DNA of 64,000 nt from the NCBI GenBank assembly GCA_903839535.1, contig CAIMCT010000162.1:1-64000 (forward strand), given 5' to 3'. The notes beneath the pieces are model-generated. The model was not told the DNA's origin. It saw only the letters and a list, made by a program, of their open reading frames with translations, and made no database searches. Shown one piece after another: positions 39,197 to 47,730 of the stretch. Each line of letters begins with the position of its first letter. Position 1 is the first letter of the stretch. The position numbers and the translations under genes were made by a program. This DNA is from an uncultured Desulfobacteraceae bacterium (GTDB lineage: Bacteria; Desulfobacterota; Desulfobacteria; Desulfobacterales; Desulfatirhabdiaceae).

Positions 39197-42100
39197 TTAT
39201 TTTCTAACTCCGAATCGCTCTCTGAACCTTTGTATTGAATCCTCCCGAATCGCGAATGGATCGGCCACCCCGAACTGGAGACTATGGAGATGCTCGTAAT
39301 GCTGCAAACATGTTTCCCCATCAACCTCACCGATGGTTGGCTCGAGGTCGGAGTAGCTGTGAATGAGGAGTCCAGAAAGAGCACACCCCGTAATTTCTCT
39401 TGGCTCGAAGGCCATAAGCGAGATTGTCTCCGTCCTGCGCAGAATCGTCTCCACCTCTGCTGGCAGATACAATTGACAGGTGGAGGCAAAAGGCAGGTGC
39501 AGCAGACCGCCTTCGGTGAACAGGATATCCCCGTCCATATCAAGACGCTGCAGTGCATCTTCTCTTGAGAAACAACGCTGACCGGACTCCTCGACAATGA
39601 TCGTTCCAGGCTCGACCCGGCTAACTTCGATGATGTCCTGCACATTTGTTGCGCCGATGAGCAGCGATGCCTCATAGAACCCGGAAGGCAGCTCATCGGA
39701 GACTCTCATGATTTCGATTGCGCCCTTAAAGCCGCAGTCGGAAAGCTCCTGACTTAGCACCGAAGCAAAGAGAAGGTTGTTGTAGGCATCGGCCAGGATG
39801 ATCCTCTTGGGGTGGGGCATTCGCGCAAGCATCAGAAAAAGTGTCGCAGCCCCGGTCGTATTAAGTCCGATCAGTCCGATGGTTTCTTGATCGAGTCGTC
39901 TGTCGGAGAGCTTCAGCATTTTTTCGATCGTCATCACCATCGCCGCGGCCACGGTTGCTTGGCCTGTTGTGAAGGCAGGTCCAGTTCTCGACGAAAAAGA
40001 AGGTACCAAATCAAGACCCAAATCCGTTGCCATAGGCAGATTACCCGTCAGCGAGACTGTATCCGCGCCGATATGGCCGGCTATTTCCAGTGCTTCGGCC
40101 AGGTGGTTTTTAAGGGCCGCCTTGTCACTGAAGATTTCAGAGGCGAAACATGGCAGGGCGATGGCCGCGACGCGACCCATAAATGTGGAGGTGATGCTGC
40201 TCAGGACTGGATGATCCTGGCAAAACCCCTTGATGATATCATCCTTTCCGAGCCCCGTCTGATCGACAAACTCATCGGGCAGGCAGATGATGGCGGCCGC
40301 ATCGACCGGACCTATCCCGCCGGCGTCAAAAATAGCAATCAGCGGTTCCCTGACGATGGTCACACTTTGCGGGAACGGCTGCAGCAAAGCCGAAGAGCGG
40401 AAGTTAAGAAGAGTGGAAGAGCTGATATTCCCATCTTCCGCTCTTTCGCTCTTCCGGACTTTTAGCCCCCTGATACCTGCCCCTTTCACCCTTCTTTCAA
40501 TTGCCGTCGCCGTTAGTTTTTCAATTCCCGCTGACAACCCGGCGACCGTGGGATTTAGAAAAAGCATTTTCACCGGTACCTTGCCACTAAAATGTATAAA
40601 ATTGGGCAAATTAGCCAGTCCCGTCGATATCCGCGATATCAACTGCAAAGAACGCAGGGAATTTCCACCTGAATCGAAAAAATTGTCGTGAATGCCAATA
40701 TCCTGATTTCCAAGTAGTTCCCGCCAGAGATACAGCATCCATTTTTCGAGATCGCTACGCGGACTGACCGGCGCATCGTCGGACTTTTGGTCAAAAGATA
40801 TTTTGGAGCGATGATCCGCAAGCGTCTTCCGGTCAACCTTGCCGTGGGCCGTCATCGGAATGTCCTCTAATTGAACCAGATAACGGGGTGTCATGTGATT
40901 GGGAAGAAATCTCCCGAGATGGGATCTGAGATCGGCAGGTTCCAACCGCTCTCGCGCCGTGAAATAGGCAGTCAATTCCTCCGTTCCATGCCTGCTGGAA
41001 GCAGGTTCTACATCCTGGCCCCCTGCAATGACGATTGCGTCTTTCACCGAGGCATGTCGCAGCATCGCGTTTCTTATTTCCCCCAATTCAATGCGGTACC
41101 CTCTGATCTTGACCTGATCGTCATTTCTTCCTAACCATTCCAGAGTTCCATCAGAAAGCCATCTGCCAATATCTCCCGTCCTGTAAAGTCTTTCACCGAC
41201 CCTAAACGGATGCCTGACAAACTTTTCTAATGTCAATTCGGGCCTGTTGAGATAACCCCGTGCGAGGCCGGCTCCTGAAATACATATTTCACCTGGAATG
41301 CCGATGGGGACAAGATTCAGCGAATCATCAAGAATATAAATCGCAGCGTTGGAAATCGGCTTTCCGATGGGTATGTTTCTCCGGTAGTCCCCATCCGGGG
41401 ATACGCGCTCAATTGTTGCGCAGACCGATATTTCCGTCGGACCGTAGGCGTTGAAGTAATTCTTCCGGCCACTAAGAAAAACCGCATCCCCAGTGTTAGG
41501 AGCTTCCCCGGCAGTGATGATCGTCGTTACTGTATTCAACTTCTCTTTATCGAGCGTATTCAGATATGCCGGTGGCAGCGTCACAAACGTGACTCTCTTT
41601 TCTTCCAGATACCGCACGAATAGCAAAGGATCATCTATCGTCTCCTTTCGGACCACGACAATGGCCGCACCCACAAGAAGAGCCATGAAAACTTCCCAAA
41701 GCGCGGCATCGAATGAGGCGGATGAAAACTGCAGCACACGGTCACTATCTGAAACCCAGAAAGTCCTCATCTGGTGGAAAGACATATTGAGAAAGCTGGA
41801 ATGCTCAATCATCACCCCTTTCGGCAGCCCGGTTGAGCCGGAAGTGTAAATGATATACGCCAGATCATTAGATGATAAGCGATGGGAAAGAGGCTTGCCT
41901 GCAGACAGGTCGCAGGCGGAAAATAGGGTATCAATATCAACATTCATTACCGAAGAAGAGACTTGCGTATTGTCTTCTATATATTTTTTTTCAGTTAGAA
42001 GCAATCGGCAGCCACTGTCCGAGAGCATGTAGTCGATCCGGTTCAAAGGATAGGACGGATCAACCGGCAGGTAAACTCCACCTGCTATCATTATTCCCAT

Positions 42101-45100
42101 TAAACCGACAATCGACCATTCATTTCTGTCAACCATCAGACCAACTATTTCCTGCGGTTTGATACGGTATTTTTCAACCAACACTCTGGCCAGTCCATGC
42201 GCCCGTTCATGCAGTTCCAGGTAACTGATTTCGCGATCTTTCAGGACGATTGCAATGTGATCCGGCCTTTTGGCCACCTGCTCTTCGAAGATATCCACAA
42301 TCGTCTTATCCGCTGGATAGGGATATTGCGTATCGTTAAAGGTTTCGATCAATAACCGCTTTTCAGCCGGGCTGATAATATCCAGTTTATTGATCGCCGT
42401 ACTGGCATCCGTGAGGATGCTTTCCGCAAGCATGGAGAAATGGGTCGCCATTCTTTCGATCGTAGCATCCCTGAACAGGTCAGTATTATAGTTTATCTCA
42501 ATCCGAAGACTGCTCGCGCCCCTTGAACCAGACTTACCAACAATAAAGGTCAGATCGAACCTGCTCGTCCCTGATTCAAACTCGCCAGAAGATATTTTGG
42601 CCGCCAGAATATCTTTTGGCCGTAGTCGCCCCCTGTCCGTGGCGGGCAAAATATCTTCTGGTTCCTCGTCCCGATAGACCAGCATCACATCAAAAAGCGG
42701 CGCGTGGCCAGTATCTCTTGCCAGACTAAGCTCATCGACAAGCCAGTCAAAAGGATATTGCTGATGATCGTAGGCATCGATCGTTGTTTTCTTCACTTTT
42801 TCGAGTACTGAGACAAAAGACTCTTCTCCGTCTATCAGGTCCCGCAGGGCAAGTGTGTTAGCATAAAAACCGATCTGGTCTTCCAGGTCGGGATGGTTCC
42901 GACATGCGACGGGAGACCCGACAATAATGTCCTTCTGACCGGTGTAGCGATGGAGGAGTATCTTCATCAGGGATAGCAGTACCATGAACATGCTGGCGTC
43001 ATATTTTTGCGCCAGCGCACCAAGTCCGGTTGTCAGCCTCTCATCAAGGCTGAAGAAGAAGCTCTTGCCCATATAAGTTTGTAGCAGGGGACGGGGAAAG
43101 TCCAAAGGCAGGTCCAGGGCGGATGATCCGGATCCGGACAGTTTATCGCGCCAGTAAAGGGACAGTTTTTGCGTCTCATCCGTTTCGAGTCGGGCGTTTT
43201 GCCAGGCGGCATAATCCCGGTACTGCACCCGCAGCGGCGAAAACGGATTTTCCTTTCCCTTCCGATAGGCATCATAGATACCCAGTAAATCCCGAGCCAG
43301 GATGTCAAGGGACCAGGCATCCCCGATGATGTGGTGCATGTTGAAAAAAATCGCATGCCGTCCGCAAGACAAGGTGATTACCGCAACCCTTAGCAATTGA
43401 CCTGTGGACAGGTCAAAGGGGATCGTTGCATGGTCACGCGCATACTGCAATGCGCGCTCCTCGGGGGGTGAGTCAAGATGGCGCTCATCCATTATCTCAT
43501 CCTCCAAGCTAAGATCAATTTCCTCAATGCCAAATTCTTCGAGAGAATCCGGCATCTCGTACACCCTTTGCCTGGGCCCTGCATCGGTTGCAAAGAAGGT
43601 GGTGCGAAGGGATTCATGTCGGGCGATCAAGGTTAAAAACGCCCTGCGAAATGACGGAATATCGAAATCGCCATCCACCATAAAGAGACCCGGCAAACTA
43701 TAGGCGACTGATCTCTCTTCCATCTGGTCCAATATCCAGAGCCTGCGCTGTGAAGGCGACACGGCATAATCGGGTTGACGTTCAAGCGGGGTGATCTGTG
43801 CGAAACCGGATCCCGAATCCTCCTGCAGCAAGGTGGCAAGTCCCCGAATCGTCTGGTTCGCAAAAAAATCCCTGAGGCTGATCTCCACCCCCAGTTCCCG
43901 ATAGATTCTCGACAATACCCGTGTGGCGGTCAACGAATGGCCGCCTATCTGGAAAAACGGACTGTTGACACCCACCTTCTTCAGGTGCAGCACCTCTGCC
44001 CATATCCTTGCCAGTGTCTCTTCTTTTTCACCCGCCGGGGACTGATATGCAATCCCTTCATAGATCAGTTCTTCCGGTTTCGGAAGCGCCTTCTTGTCGA
44101 TTTTCCCGTTGATATTGAGCAGGAACTCATCAAGCCGTACATAAAAGGATGGCACCATATATGAGGGCAATGTTAGACGCAGCCATGTGCTGATTTCTCC
44201 GGCATCGGTCGCCTTTTTTTCGGTATAATAGCAGACCAGGGTATTTTCATTTTCCTGAGATTGGTAGCTTACAACAACCGTCTGATCGATAAAATCGCTC
44301 CCCAGCAGGGTACTTTCGATTTCGCCAAGTTCGATCCGGATACCGTTCACCTTCACCTGGGTATCGAGACGACCAATGAATTCAATTCCTCTGTCAGCCA
44401 AATATCTACCGATGTCCCCGGTCTTATACACTATATCATCCGAATCGCCGGTCAGAGGGTTGGGCACAAAACTTATTTTCGTTAAATCCGGATCACGGTA
44501 ATAGCCCTTAGTCCTGAAGGGTGTCTTGATGAAAATGTCGCCGATTTCTCCCGGTTCACAAAGCCTGTTTCCCTTAGTGATCAGTATGGCGGTGTTCGAT
44601 ATGGGATGGCCGACAGGGATCATAGCATTCGGACTGGCAGGTCTTTGCCGAATCGGATAAAATGTCTTTACGAGAGTTGTCTCGGAAGGTCCGTAAAGAT
44701 TCACCAGGGTAACTCTCTCCCCGACAATATCCATCCACCTTGTCACATCCTTTCCGTAGAGGGGTTCTCCCGCCATCAGAATGTATCTTAGCTCCGGCAG
44801 AATATCCTTGCTGGTTGGGGACTCCTCAATCTCTTTGGTGATCATCCGAAACAGGGACGGTACGCAATGGACAAGGGTGATGCCGGACACCGCCATCCAC
44901 CGGACGAGTTCTTTGATGTTAGTCCGTATCCTTTTTTCCGGAATGCAGAGCATCCCTCCGGTGATCAGAGGAACGAAGATGTCCCGCAGGCTCGCATCAA
45001 AGGTGATCGGTGGCATCTGCGTGACCCTGACCTGTTCATCTAACCCGAACTCTTTAGCCTCCCAGTGAACGAAATGGCTGAGGCTTTTATAACAACCCTC

Positions 45101-45757
45101 AATCGCCTTGGGCGCTCCAGTCGAGCCGGAAGTATAGATGATATAACAACTGTCATCGGGATCAGGATCGGAATCGGGAAGTGATACGGCGCTGTCAGTC
45201 CAGCCTGCAGGATGCAGGCTCCACCTTCCGGACAGGTCAACATCAAACGAATAATTGTGAACTGCGGATTGCGCCCCTTTGGATGTTCCTGATAGAGTTG
45301 ATGGCTGATTAGAAAATTCGGCCAAGGCTTGATCAACGAGAATCACCGGGCATGTCTGGCCTTTTAAGGTATTCTTGGTGAAACCCGTTAATTCGAGCCT
45401 CTCGCCAATCGCCTCAAACGATTTTTCGGAGATGAGGACTTGGGGAACGGTTTTGTTGAGAATATATTCAAGCCTCTTTTCCGGCAACGACATATCCAGA
45501 GGAAGGAATACCCCTCCCGCCTTCATCACGCCGATGATCGCAGCCACATAGGCAATGCTGCTTTCCAGCAAAACGCCTACGATGACATCTCGTTTGACTC
45601 CCACCTGTTTCAGCAGTTTTGCGATATCATCACTCACCCGGCTAAGATCGCCGTAGGATATCTCACGCCCTGCCTGCCGTATTGCGGTTCTTCCGGGGAA
45701 TCTTTTCGCGGTCTCTTCAAAAACCTTATGGACTATTTTCTTGTTCACCGTTGCCAC
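39197..45757 (-). CDS. NRPS A-PCP-C-A(Phe-like code)-PCP with C-terminal acyl-ACP reductase-like domain
   Basis: A YTSGSTGAPK; PCP IGGHSLTA; C HHIIGDAWS; A YTSGSTGLPKG; PCP SGGNSLRS; C-terminus ITSTFMGRVAAIALPCFASEIF...HIGADTVSLTGNLPMATDLG...FTTGQATVAAAMVM...TIGLIGLNTTGAATLF. GTG 45757 behind GGGAGG. Confidence 0.9.
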   Translation of the reverse strand: MATVNKKIVHKVFEETAKRFPGRTAIRQAGREISYGDLSRVSDDIAKLLKQVGVKRDVIVGVLLESSIAYVAAIIGVMKAGGVFLPLDMSLPEKRLEYILNKTVPQVLISEKSFEAIGERLELTGFTKNTLKGQTCPVILVDQALAEFSNQPSTLSGTSKGAQSAVHNYSFDVDLSGRWSLHPAGWTDSAVSLPDSDPDPDDSCYIIYTSGSTGAPKAIEGCYKSLSHFVHWEAKEFGLDEQVRVTQMPPITFDASLRDIFVPLITGGMLCIPEKRIRTNIKELVRWMAVSGITLVHCVPSLFRMITKEIEESPTSKDILPELRYILMAGEPLYGKDVTRWMDIVGERVTLVNLYGPSETTLVKTFYPIRQRPASPNAMIPVGHPISNTAILITKGNRLCEPGEIGDIFIKTPFRTKGYYRDPDLTKISFVPNPLTGDSDDIVYKTGDIGRYLADRGIEFIGRLDTQVKVNGIRIELGEIESTLLGSDFIDQTVVVSYQSQENENTLVCYYTEKKATDAGEISTWLRLTLPSYMVPSFYVRLDEFLLNINGKIDKKALPKPEELIYEGIAYQSPAGEKEETLARIWAEVLHLKKVGVNSPFFQIGGHSLTATRVLSRIYRELGVEISLRDFFANQTIRGLATLLQEDSGSGFAQITPLERQPDYAVSPSQRRLWILDQMEERSVAYSLPGLFMVDGDFDIPSFRRAFLTLIARHESLRTTFFATDAGPRQRVYEMPDSLEEFGIEEIDLSLEDEIMDERHLDSPPEERALQYARDHATIPFDLSTGQLLRVAVITLSCGRHAIFFNMHHIIGDAWSLDILARDLLGIYDAYRKGKENPFSPLRVQYRDYAAWQNARLETDETQKLSLYWRDKLSGSGSSALDLPLDFPRPLLQTYMGKSFFFSLDERLTTGLGALAQKYDASMFMVLLSLMKILLHRYTGQKDIIVGSPVACRNHPDLEDQIGFYANTLALRDLIDGEESFVSVLEKVKKTTIDAYDHQQYPFDWLVDELSLARDTGHAPLFDVMLVYRDEEPEDILPATDRGRLRPKDILAAKISSGEFESGTSRFDLTFIVGKSGSRGASSLRIEINYNTDLFRDATIERMATHFSMLAESILTDASTAINKLDIISPAEKRLLIETFNDTQYPYPADKTIVDIFEEQVAKRPDHIAIVLKDREISYLELHERAHGLARVLVEKYRIKPQEIVGLMVDRNEWSIVGLMGIMIAGGVYLPVDPSYPLNRIDYMLSDSGCRLLLTEKKYIEDNTQVSSSVMNVDIDTLFSACDLSAGKPLSHRLSSNDLAYIIYTSGSTGLPKGVMIEHSSFLNMSFHQMRTFWVSDSDRVLQFSSASFDAALWEVFMALLVGAAIVVVRKETIDDPLLFVRYLEEKRVTFVTLPPAYLNTLDKEKLNTVTTIITAGEAPNTGDAVFLSGRKNYFNAYGPTEISVCATIERVSPDGDYRRNIPIGKPISNAAIYILDDSLNLVPIGIPGEICISGAGLARGYLNRPELTLEKFVRHPFRVGERLYRTGDIGRWLSDGTLEWLGRNDDQVKIRGYRIELGEIRNAMLRHASVKDAIVIAGGQDVEPASSRHGTEELTAYFTARERLEPADLRSHLGRFLPNHMTPRYLVQLEDIPMTAHGKVDRKTLADHRSKISFDQKSDDAPVSPRSDLEKWMLYLWRELLGNQDIGIHDNFFDSGGNSLRSLQLISRISTGLANLPNFIHFSGKVPVKMLFLNPTVAGLSAGIEKLTATAIERRVKGAGIRGLKVRKSERAEDGNISSSTLLNFRSSALLQPFPQSVTIVREPLIAIFDAGGIGPVDAAAIICLPDEFVDQTGLGKDDIIKGFCQDHPVLSSITSTFMGRVAAIALPCFASEIFSDKAALKNHLAEALEIAGHIGADTVSLTGNLPMATDLGLDLVPSFSSRTGPAFTTGQATVAAAMVMTIEKMLKLSDRRLDQETIGLIGLNTTGAATLFLMLARMPHPKRIILADAYNNLLFASVLSQELSDCGFKGAIEIMRVSDELPSGFYEASLLIGATNVQDIIEVSRVEPGTIIVEESGQRCFSREDALQRLDMDGDILFTEGGLLHLPFASTCQLYLPAEVETILRRTETISLMAFEPREITGCALSGLLIHSYSDLEPTIGEVDGETCLQHYEHLHSLQFGVADPFAIREDSIQRFRERFGVRK
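40786..40808. repeat. Family D-like repeat
   Basis: TTTTGGTCAAAAGATATTTTGGAG. Confidence 0.5.
40990..41012. repeat. Family H repeat
   Basis: CCTGCTGGAAGCAGGTTCTAC. Confidence 0.75.
42584..42622. repeat. Family D tandem pair
   Basis: GCCAGAAGATATTTTGGCCGCCAGAATATCTTTTGGCC. Confidence 0.9.
43459..43506. repeat. Family E repeat, shortened copy (DEIMDERHLDSPPEE)
   Basis: TCGGGGGGTGAGTCAAGATGGCGCTCATCCATTATCTCATCC inside C-domain coding sequence. Confidence 0.75.
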
Positions 45758-45853
45758 GTACAAAAACCTCCCACTCATTTCAATACAATTATGAATTATG
45801 AATGCCGGAATGCCTGGATAGTGGCATCTCGGCATCTCGGCATCTTGTTTTCA

Positions 45854-47401
45854 CTAACGCCGCGCCCATTGGTAGTTAGTTGCGCATGTGTTCACCGGAT
45901 TGGCTAATGGATTTTTCACAAAGCGGTTGATCATAAGGTCAACGCACTCCAGATACGCAGTGGCGTGCCCAGTCAGAATAGTAATATAATTGCTTTGGCT
46001 CAAAAACGTCGCTGAAGGCTTATTGAATATGGACGGCGTAGTGTTGTCAAGGCTCCCCACCAGCATTAGGGTTGGGATATCGCTTACGAGGGGATCGCTA
46101 TCACGAAAAGAAAGCGGCGCCACTGGCCACAGTCCCAGTATCGCCGGCTCCATTAAGATGAAGTGCGTTTCGAGCCAGGATGCTATGGATTTGTTCGAGA
46201 CGTTCTGGTGGATGATCTGGTATATTTTATAGGGACTTGTGTAATAGGCATCCTGAGCCGAAAAAACGGAATTGTACACCCCAACACTCTGAGAATCGGA
46301 CCCAGGTCCGCCGTTGGGAAAGAAATAATCCATGTTTGATATCCATGTGTCAGCCACCACACTGTAGTCTCCGGTGGTGTACATGGCGTTGATCTTGTTC
46401 GGCAGTTCCGCGTCGTACGGTGTCTGTTTGAGTTCAATCACAAGGTAAGCACTGAGCTTGTCACCCGAGACTTTAACTACGATATTGTCGGTCGGTTTGC
46501 CGTATTGATCGTAGTGGTGTCCGGTGACATTGACCGGGTTTGTTTCCAGTTCATCCATCATTCTATAGAATTTGGACTCCAGAAGGGGCATTTTGGCGGC
46601 GCTGAAGAAACTCCGGAACGAGTACAGCACCCCCAACGCCTCCTGCTCAAAGGGGTTGATCTCCGGGGGGAGGAGCGAGTCAAGCACCGCCGATTTGATC
46701 ACATCCGGATAGTATTTCATCATCTGCGTAGCCAGACGCGCTCCGTAGCAGGCGCCGTAGATGTTGATCTTCTTGTAACCAAGGACAGTCGCCAGATCCT
46801 TGATGTCCGATGCATTCTCAAGGGTGTTGTACGCGGAGAGATCAATGCCTTGGTCCTTGAACCGGCTATAGCACTTTGAAAATGCCTGTATCCTTAATGC
46901 CGCCGCATCCCGGAAACTGATTCCATATACTTGGCTCCTGAGCGGCCCCAACTCTTCGGAACAGTAGAGAGCGGGATTGGAGTTGTTGCTCCCCCGCTGA
47001 TCAATGACGACGATATCACGGTTATCCCCGAAATTCTGCCGGATATAATTGCCGGGGGAGGTGTCCTCGAAGATATCGAAAGCCTGAGAGGTCGATGCGC
47101 CAGGCCCTCCTATCAGGTAAAACAGCGGTTCATTGTTTGACGATCCATTCGGATTCTTGAATATTCCGACATAGACGCTTATTGTCTTTCCATCTGGCTT
47201 GCTGCGGTTCTCCGGAACGGTCAAATACCCGCACTGCGTGGTTGAATTAGCCACAAGCGTATGCTTGCATGTAGTCGATTCAAATCTGGGAACGGTCGCC
47301 AGAGTCTCGCTCCAACCACTGGAGACCAGAGCAAGCAAAAACATGATAGACAGAAACCACAAGACGGTCAACCTGCCATTGTTTACTCTGGTCGCAACCA
47401 T
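45854..47401 (-). CDS. Secreted alpha/beta hydrolase (TAP/prolyl aminopeptidase-like) with Cys at nucleophile position
   Basis: Signal peptide VLWFLSIMFLLALVSSGWS; YLIGGPGAS; VVIDQRGSNNSNP; INIYGACYGARLATQMMKYYPDVI; C-terminal DNTTPS and GHATAYLECVD. ATG 47401 behind GGAGG. Confidence 0.85.
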   Translation of the reverse strand: MVATRVNNGRLTVLWFLSIMFLLALVSSGWSETLATVPRFESTTCKHTLVANSTTQCGYLTVPENRSKPDGKTISVYVGIFKNPNGSSNNEPLFYLIGGPGASTSQAFDIFEDTSPGNYIRQNFGDNRDIVVIDQRGSNNSNPALYCSEELGPLRSQVYGISFRDAAALRIQAFSKCYSRFKDQGIDLSAYNTLENASDIKDLATVLGYKKINIYGACYGARLATQMMKYYPDVIKSAVLDSLLPPEINPFEQEALGVLYSFRSFFSAAKMPLLESKFYRMMDELETNPVNVTGHHYDQYGKPTDNIVVKVSGDKLSAYLVIELKQTPYDAELPNKINAMYTTGDYSVVADTWISNMDYFFPNGGPGSDSQSVGVYNSVFSAQDAYYTSPYKIYQIIHQNVSNKSIASWLETHFILMEPAILGLWPVAPLSFRDSDPLVSDIPTLMLVGSLDNTTPSIFNKPSATFLSQSNYITILTGHATAYLECVDLMINRFVKNPLANPVNTCATNYQWARR

Positions 47402-47536
47402 GTTTCCTCCATTGACGATGTGTTCTCGTTTGCGCCTGGATCGTTCCGACATTCTCCACTTTGTGTGTCTCATTTAGCAATCTCCTTTTTGGTCAATTGG
47501 TAAAGGCTGGTTCGTAACCAGCCCGAAATGGGGGGT

Positions 47537-47555
47537 GGCCAAAAGATATTCTGGC
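47537..47555. repeat. Family D repeat, intergenic
   Basis: GGCCAAAAGATATTCTGGC. Confidence 0.9.
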
Positions 47556-47591
47556 GAACCAGAGGTGGTGCAGGCTTACGGCCTGTGCCAC

Positions 47592-47700
47592 ATTATACTG
47601 TCAACGGTCACAATCTGCACTTTTGAACCCCCACCCCAACCCTCCCCCGCTGGGGGAGGGAGCTAATGGAAAGTGCAGATTATGCCCGTTCTCAGTATAG
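47592..47700. repeat. MITE-like composite element, copy 2 (109 bp)
   Basis: Arms ATTATACTGTCAACGGTCACAATCTGCACTTTT / GGAAAGTGCAGATTATGCCCGTTCTCAGTATAG around CCCCCACCCCAACCCTCCCCCGCTGGGGGAGGGA. Confidence 0.8.
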
Positions 47701-47730
47701 TTCCTTGGCAAGCGCCCCTACATGCCACAT

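Noticed and set aside
39197-40360. Canonical NRPS terminal reductase (SDR-type R domain) or thioesterase
   Set aside because: No R-domain GxTGFLG motif and no GxSxG in this segment; sequence order fits AAR better
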